From assembly GCF_029783845.1 (NCBI RefSeq), contig NZ_LWID01000001.1, forward strand, positions 2,451,501-2,515,500: a stretch of 64,000 nt of DNA. The letters are read 5' to 3'. Both the position numbers and the translations under genes were made by a program. Position 1 is the stretch's first letter. Every line of letters begins with the position of its first letter. The stretch is from Volucribacter amazonae (GTDB lineage Bacteria > Pseudomonadota > Gammaproteobacteria > Enterobacterales > Pasteurellaceae). Under the pieces are notes generated by a model, which was not told the origin of the DNA, ran no database searches, and worked only from the letters and a program-made list of their open reading frames with translations. This document shows, in pieces, positions 59,177 to 64,000 of this stretch.

Positions 59177-61855
59177 ATGAGTGATAAAAAAATAACCCAG
59201 CTGGCAGAGGAAATTCATACGCCAGTTGAACAATTATTAAAACAGTTCGCTGATGCAGGAATCCAAAAAACTGCAGATTCAGAGGTTACTGCTGATGAAG
59301 AAGCGAAGTTATTGGCTGCTTTGAGTGGGAAAAAAACAACAACACCGAAAAAATTAACTTTACAACGTAAGCAACGTAGCACATTAAAAGTACAAGGGGC
59401 TACGGGTAAGAGTAAAGAAGTGCAAGTTGAAGTGCGTAAAAAACGGGTTGTTAATACTAAAGCGGCAGAAGAAGAAAAAGCACGTCTGGAAGCAGAGGCA
59501 AAAGCTAAACAAGAAGCAGAACAACGGGCTAAAGAAGAAGCGAAACGTCAAGCTGAGGCTAAAGCTAAATTAGAGGCTGAGAAAGCGGCGGAAGAATTGG
59601 CGAAACAGCAGGCAAAAGAAAAAGCAGAGCAGGCGAAAAAAACACAAGCTAAGCAAGAGAAAGTGGCTAAAGCAGAGGCGAAACCACAGGATCAAGCTAA
59701 GCAAAAACGTAAAGAAGAAGAGGCTGAATTACGCCGTAAAGCAGATGAGTTAGCTCGTCAGAAAATGGAAGAGCAAGCTCGTAAAGCGGCGGAAGATGCA
59801 AAACGTTATGCAGATTTTGCTGATGATAATAGTCAAGATAATGATGATGACTACGCAGACTATAATCTTACTTCAAGCTATGCCTTAGAGGCAGAAAATG
59901 AAGAGCAACGCCGTAATGAAAGTCGTGGGCGTGGTAAGAAAGTGGTTAAAGCGAAAAAAGGTGGGCGCGAAGACGAAAGTGGAAATAAAAATGAGCGTGA
60001 AGCCAATCGCCGTAATCATAAAGATCATCGAGCTAAAGGTAAGCATGGTAAAAAAGGTTCTGCATTACAACAAGCTTTCACAAAACCTGTACAAAGTGTA
60101 AAAAATGATGTGGTCATTGGCGAAACTATTACTGTAGCAGAATTAGCCAATAAAATGGCAGTGAAAGCCACAGAAATCATTAAGACTATGATGAAAATGG
60201 GCGAAATGGTAACCATTAACCAAGTGATCGATCAAGAAACCGCACAGGTTGTAGCGGAAGAAATGGGGCATAAAGTCATTGTTCGTAAGGAAAATGAATT
60301 AGAAGAAGCCTTAATGAGTGATCGTGATACCAATGCTGAATTGGTTACACGTGCACCAGTGGTTACCATTATGGGACACGTTGACCATGGTAAAACCTCA
60401 TTGCTTGATTATATTCGTAAAGCAAAAGTGGCCGCAGGCGAAGCGGGGGGGATTACGCAGCATATTGGTGCTTATCATGTGGAAACCGATGATGGTAAGA
60501 TGATTACTTTCTTGGATACACCGGGACATGCAGCGTTTACTTCTATGCGCGCTCGTGGTGCGAAAGCGACTGATATTGTGGTGCTTGTAGTGGCGGCTGA
60601 TGACGGTGTAATGCCACAAACCATTGAAGCTATTCAACACGCTAAAGCTGCAGGTGTACCGATTGTGGTTGCAGTGAATAAAATTGATAAGCCAGAGGCA
60701 AATCCAGAGCGAGTAGAAACGGAATTATTGCAACATGATGTGGTCGCCGAGAAATTTGGTGGTGATACCCAATTTGTGTATGTTTCTGCGAAAAAAGGAA
60801 CTGGGGTTGATGATTTATTAGAGGCGATTTTATTGCAATCTGAAGTGCTAGAATTAACCGCTGTTAAAGAGGGTATGGCAAGTGGGGTTGTGATTGAATC
60901 TTACCTAGATAAAGGACGAGGCCCAGTAGCAACGATTCTTGTACAATCAGGTACATTAAATCGTGGAGATATTGTACTTTGTGGGTTTGAATATGGTCGT
61001 GTGCGTGCTATGCGTGATGAAAACGGTAAAGATATTCAAGCCGCAGGGCCTTCTATTCCTGTTGAAGTGCTAGGCTTATCAGGCGTTCCTGCTGCTGGTG
61101 ATGAAGCGACAGTGGTGCGTGATGAGAAAAAAGCTCGTGAGGTTGCGTTATATCGTCAAGGCAAATTCCGTGAAGTGAAATTAGCTCGTCAGCAAAAAGC
61201 GAAACTTGAGAATATGTTTAGCAATATGACGGAAGGCGATGTTGCTGAATTAAATGTGATTGTTAAAGCTGATGTACAGGGGTCTGTGGAGGCGATTGTA
61301 CAAGCCTTACAAGAACTTTCTACTTCTGAAGTAAAAGTGAGTGTGGTGGGTTCTGGCGTTGGTGGAATTACCGAAACAGATGCCACATTAGCCGCCGCCT
61401 CTAATGCGATTATTCTTGGCTTTAATGTGCGTGCTGATGCTGCTGCTCGTAGAGTGATTGAAAATGAAAATATTGATTTACGTTATTATTCAATCATTTA
61501 TGAACTATTAAATGAAATTAAAGCGGCAATGAGCGGTATGCTTGCCCCTGAATTTAAACAAGAAATTATTGGGTTGGCAGAAGTGCGTGATGTCTTCCGC
61601 TCACCGAAATTCGGTGCGATTGCAGGCTGTATGGTTACCGAAGGGGTAATTAAACGTAATAACCCAATTCGTGTGTTGCGTGATAACGTGGTGATTTTTG
61701 AAGGGGAGCTAGAATCATTACGCCGTTTCAAAGATGATGTAAGCGAAGTTCGCAGCGGTATGGAATGTGGTGTTGGCGTGAAAAACTACAATGACGTTAA
61801 AGTCGGCGATCAAATCGAAGTCTTTGAAGTGGTTGAAGTACAACGTAGCATTTAA
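59177..61855 (+). CDS. infB: Translation initiation factor IF-2
   Basis: An 892-residue IF-2. An N-terminal IF2 subdomain is followed by a long charged Ala/Lys/Glu-rich region (residues 90-290). The GTPase domain has GHVDHGKTS, DTPGHAAF and NKIDKPEANP. Domains II-IV follow, the last binding initiator tRNA, whose gene lies upstream in the same locus. It brings fMet-tRNA to the 30S subunit. Confidence 0.96.
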   Translation: MSDKKITQLAEEIHTPVEQLLKQFADAGIQKTADSEVTADEEAKLLAALSGKKTTTPKKLTLQRKQRSTLKVQGATGKSKEVQVEVRKKRVVNTKAAEEEKARLEAEAKAKQEAEQRAKEEAKRQAEAKAKLEAEKAAEELAKQQAKEKAEQAKKTQAKQEKVAKAEAKPQDQAKQKRKEEEAELRRKADELARQKMEEQARKAAEDAKRYADFADDNSQDNDDDYADYNLTSSYALEAENEEQRRNESRGRGKKVVKAKKGGREDESGNKNEREANRRNHKDHRAKGKHGKKGSALQQAFTKPVQSVKNDVVIGETITVAELANKMAVKATEIIKTMMKMGEMVTINQVIDQETAQVVAEEMGHKVIVRKENELEEALMSDRDTNAELVTRAPVVTIMGHVDHGKTSLLDYIRKAKVAAGEAGGITQHIGAYHVETDDGKMITFLDTPGHAAFTSMRARGAKATDIVVLVVAADDGVMPQTIEAIQHAKAAGVPIVVAVNKIDKPEANPERVETELLQHDVVAEKFGGDTQFVYVSAKKGTGVDDLLEAILLQSEVLELTAVKEGMASGVVIESYLDKGRGPVATILVQSGTLNRGDIVLCGFEYGRVRAMRDENGKDIQAAGPSIPVEVLGLSGVPAAGDEATVVRDEKKAREVALYRQGKFREVKLARQQKAKLENMFSNMTEGDVAELNVIVKADVQGSVEAIVQALQELSTSEVKVSVVGSGVGGITETDATLAAASNAIILGFNVRADAAARRVIENENIDLRYYSIIYELLNEIKAAMSGMLAPEFKQEIIGLAEVRDVFRSPKFGAIAGCMVTEGVIKRNNPIRVLRDNVVIFEGELESLRRFKDDVSEVRSGMECGVGVKNYNDVKVGDQIEVFEVVEVQRSI

Positions 61856-61863
61856 TTTATTAG

Positions 61864-61901
61864 CCGCACTTTAATCAATAAAGACTAAAGTGCGGTGCTT
61901 T
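61864..61901 (+). terminator. Paired-USS hairpin between infB and rbfA
   Basis: CCGCACTTTA and TAAAGTGCGG form a 10-bp stem, followed after TGC by six T. It would partly uncouple rbfA-truB from infB. Confidence 0.75.
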
Positions 61902-61935
61902 TTTATTATTTTTATCCTAAGTAAGGAGAATAAAC

Positions 61936-62319
61936 ATGGCGAGAGAATTTAAACGTTCTGAGCGTGTTGCTCAGGAATTACAAAAAGAAATCGCAGTGAT
62001 TTTACAACGCGAAGTGAAAGATCCTCGTATTGGTATGGTTACGGTATCTGATGTTGAAGTGTCTAGCGATTTAGCTTATGCAAAAGTGTTTGTTACTTTC
62101 TTATTTGATGAAGATCAGCAAGCGGTACAAGATGGCTTGAAAGCCCTAACAAAAGCAGCACCTTATGTGCGTAGCCTATTAGCAAAAGCTATGCGTTTAC
62201 GCATTGTGCCTGAATTACGTTTTATTTATGATAACTCTCTGATTGAAGGAATGAAAATGTCCAATTTGGTAAGCCAAGTAGTGCGTGAAGATAAACAGCG
62301 TCATCAAGAGGAAGAATAG
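61936..62319 (+). CDS. rbfA: Ribosome-binding factor A
   Basis: A 127-residue KH-fold 30S maturation factor needed for cold growth. It starts MAREFKRSERVAQELQKEIA; DPRIGMVTVSDVEVSSDLAY and LRIVPELRFIYDNS are characteristic. AAGGAG precedes the ATG. Its stop overlaps the truB start by one base. Confidence 0.95.
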   Translation: MAREFKRSERVAQELQKEIAVILQREVKDPRIGMVTVSDVEVSSDLAYAKVFVTFLFDEDQQAVQDGLKALTKAAPYVRSLLAKAMRLRIVPELRFIYDNSLIEGMKMSNLVSQVVREDKQRHQEEE

Positions 62320-63245
62320 TGGCTAGACCAAGTAAGCGAGGGCGAGATCTTGATGGGATTTTTCTATTAGATAAACCACAAGGTATGAGTTCTAATGACA
62401 TTATGCAAAAAGTAAAGCGTTTGTTTCAAGCGAACAAAGCAGGGCATACAGGTGCATTAGATCCTTTGGCAACAGGAATGTTGCCCATTTGTTTTGGTGA
62501 GGCAACTAAATTTAGCCAGTTTTTACTTGATGCGGATAAAGGTTACTTAGTAACCGCTAAACTTGGCGAACGTACTGACACGTCCGATGCGGAGGGAAAG
62601 GTGGTGGAAATTCGCCCCGTAGCAGTAAATTTATCCCAAATTTTGACCGCACTTGAGCAATTTCGTGGCGAGATAAAACAAGTACCAACCATGTTTTCAG
62701 CCTTGAAGCATCAAGGTAAACCTTTGTATGAATATGCTAGAGCAGGGATTATCATTGAGCGAGAAGCTCGCCCTATTCATATTTACGCTTTAGAATTGGT
62801 GGATTACCAAGCTCCTTATTTGACTTTATCAGTACATTGTTCAAAAGGTACTTATGTTCGCACCTTAGTTGATGATCTGGGCGAATATTTGGGCTGTGGA
62901 GCCCATGTTACTCAGTTACGCCGTACTGCCGTAGCGGATTATCCTAGTCAGGCAATGTTAAGTTGGCAGGACTTACAACAAATGGCAACAGAAAAGCCAT
63001 TAACTGAGCTAGATAAGTATTTATTACCCATAGATACTGCTGTCGCCAGTTTGCCAGCTTTACAGCTTGATGAACAACAAAGCAAAGCCATTGGCTTTGG
63101 GCAACGGATAAAATTTGATAATCCTCAACGGTTACAAGGGCAAGTGAGATTGTTTGCACAAGCTAGCCAGCAATTTCTTGGCATAGCCACCATTGATCAA
63201 TACAACGTTATTCGTCCACAACGTTTAGTGAAAGTAAGGATATAG
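62319..63245 (+). CDS. truB: tRNA pseudouridine(55) synthase TruB
   Basis: A 308-residue enzyme making pseudouridine 55 in tRNA. The catalytic Asp is in GHTGALDPLATGMLP; KGTYVRTLVDDLG and the C-terminal PUA-like domain are present. GTG start at 62319 overlapping the rbfA TAG. A USS (ACCGCACTT at 62646) lies inside the coding region. Confidence 0.95.
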   Translation: MARPSKRGRDLDGIFLLDKPQGMSSNDIMQKVKRLFQANKAGHTGALDPLATGMLPICFGEATKFSQFLLDADKGYLVTAKLGERTDTSDAEGKVVEIRPVAVNLSQILTALEQFRGEIKQVPTMFSALKHQGKPLYEYARAGIIIEREARPIHIYALELVDYQAPYLTLSVHCSKGTYVRTLVDDLGEYLGCGAHVTQLRRTAVADYPSQAMLSWQDLQQMATEKPLTELDKYLLPIDTAVASLPALQLDEQQSKAIGFGQRIKFDNPQRLQGQVRLFAQASQQFLGIATIDQYNVIRPQRLVKVRI

Positions 63246-63269
63246 TATCATTTTAAAGTGGAACGACTA
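63243..63269. repeat. Solo end of the MITE-like element
   Basis: CATTTTAAAGTGGAACGACTA (63249-63269) is identical to the right end of the 93-bp copy; a short TAGTATC precedes it instead of the left end. It overlaps the truB stop. Confidence 0.6.
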
Positions 63270-63273
63270 TAAA

Positions 63274-63294
63274 TTAGCCCCAAATTGGGGCTAA
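63274..63294. terminator. Convergent terminator of truB and tehB
   Basis: TTAGCCCC and GGGGCTAA around AAATT, with AT-rich flanks, between two convergent genes. Confidence 0.65.
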
Positions 63295-63300
63295 AATTAA

Positions 63301-64000
63301 TTAAGGTTTTCTGGCTAATAATGTGGCAAATTTCATTTTGATGCGATTACCTTGTTCATCGGTCTTATGTAATTCGCCCATATTTTCATTATATTTAACC
63401 AATTCCCAATCCTGATAATAATTTTTCAATTCATTTTCTGCAAAGGTAAAGGAAAATGGCAACGGACAAGGCACTTCATCAGTGGACATAGCGGCTACAA
63501 TCAAATTATAACCACCTGATTTAGTGTGCTGTTGCATATTGGCAATAATGTGAGGAATGGCATTGCGATCTAAGAACATCAATACCACAGTAGAAATAAT
63601 CACATCGTATTGTTGTTGAATATTGGCACTGTTTATATCATAAAGTGCGGTCTGAATTGCAAGATTTTCTTTTTCAGCGGTTTGCTGTAAAAAAGCAAGG
63701 CTGTTTGGATTATGATCCAAAGCAGTAACCTGATGACCAAGTAATGCAAGATACAAGCTATTCCGCCCTTGTCCGCAACCTAAATCTAACACTTGGCTAT
63801 TAGCCTTAAATAAATCTGTGGCATTTCTTACTTCGGAATGTGTCGCCGTCATATTATATTTTTTACTAAAATAATCCGCTTTTTGGCAATAAAATTCCAA
63901 ATAACATTGCAAATCATCAGATAACGCCTCAACACGATGCCAAAGCTGAGGTTCAACAAAAGGCGTATCCTGATCGGCAGTAAAAATATGTTCACTCAAG
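63301..64000 (-). CDS. tehB: Tellurite methyltransferase TehB (partial, N-terminus beyond window)
   Basis: The 233 visible codons match the TehB core: EHIFTADQDTPFVEPQLWHR, then the SAM motif VLDLGCGQGRNSLYL near residue 70, LDHNPNS, TALYDINSANIQ, and the C-terminal NENMGELHKTDEQGNRIKMK. Haemophilus TehB has about 55 further N-terminal residues forming a cupin-like domain, which lie to the right of the window. It methylates tellurite and selenium oxyanions. The reading frame is open at the edge, so the start is not within the window. Confidence 0.92.
   Translation of the reverse strand, partial: LSEHIFTADQDTPFVEPQLWHRVEALSDDLQCYLEFYCQKADYFSKKYNMTATHSEVRNATDLFKANSQVLDLGCGQGRNSLYLALLGHQVTALDHNPNSLAFLQQTAEKENLAIQTALYDINSANIQQQYDVIISTVVLMFLDRNAIPHIIANMQQHTKSGGYNLIVAAMSTDEVPCPLPFSFTFAENELKNYYQDWELVKYNENMGELHKTDEQGNRIKMKFATLLARKP

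Noticed and set aside
63301..64000. The methyltransferase at the right edge as the missing polyene methyltransferase
   Set aside because: Its sequence follows TehB to the C-terminus and it lies 49 kb from the polyene cluster.

Overview
The window is chromosomal DNA from a Pasteurellaceae bacterium (Haemophilus, Actinobacillus or Gallibacterium-like). The main evidence is the many copies of the family's DNA-uptake word AAAGTGCGGT and its complement, found mostly between genes and often paired as hairpins. AT-rich codon use and gene content (a TehB close to the Haemophilus type, RimP-NusA-InfB-RbfA-TruB, PrlC, ParCE) agree. The species cannot be fixed from sequence alone.

Layout. 1-14.6 kb, minus strand: an aryl-polyene (flexirubin-like pigment) cluster. 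It runs from a lipoprotein and a chain-length factor through two carrier proteins, two paralogous AMP-ligases (one fused to a dehydratase domain), glycosyl- and acyltransferases, thioesterase, LolA-like carrier, MMPL exporter and ketosynthase to a dehydratase cut by the window edge. A self-contained DUF4143-type ATPase with a terminator and phased 33-bp repeats sits inside it at 4.4-5.95 kb. 14.9-22.3 kb: Dcu-type C4-dicarboxylate carrier, cystine carrier TcyP, nitroreductase, MdaB, a LysR regulator divergent from an SRPBCC protein, and the AzlCD exporter. 22.3-24.0 kb: a structured repeat element split by an IS3-family insertion sequence. 24.1-28.2 kb: a trimeric autotransporter adhesin preceded by an OmpA-domain lipoprotein whose start is separated from its body by eight GCAA repeats, which leaves it out of frame here. 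28.3-33.2 kb: Sel1 lipoprotein, fadJ-fadI, smpB. 33.4-37.6 kb: parC, parE. 37.7-38.3 kb: two more copies of the structured element, tail to tail. 38.4-52.8 kb: BASS transporter, zinc-independent L36/L31 pair behind a Fur/Zur-like operator, EamA transporter, DUF2254 protein, adhP with a His6 tail, NQO-type reductase, NfeD, prlC, ADP-ribosylglycohydrolase, pdxY, accA, and several envelope proteins of unknown role. 52.8-56.8 kb: the melibiose system melB-melA/melR. 56.8-63.3 kb: initiator tRNA and rimP-nusA-infB-rbfA-truB. 63.3-64 kb: tehB, cut by the window edge.

Working together. The polyene genes supply starter activation, chain extension, reduction steps and envelope delivery of one pigment-lipid. 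The OmpA-lipoprotein and adhesin probably form one switchable surface unit. The mel genes take up and cleave melibiose under MelR.

Most notable non-coding signal. Three copies of a roughly 250-bp element (22342-24008, 37741-37995, 38089-38333) share a USS, a strong hairpin and a long bulged hairpin. Stem sequences differ between copies but pairing is kept by compensatory changes. Together with the phase-variable lipoprotein/adhesin unit, this is what most deserves follow-up.
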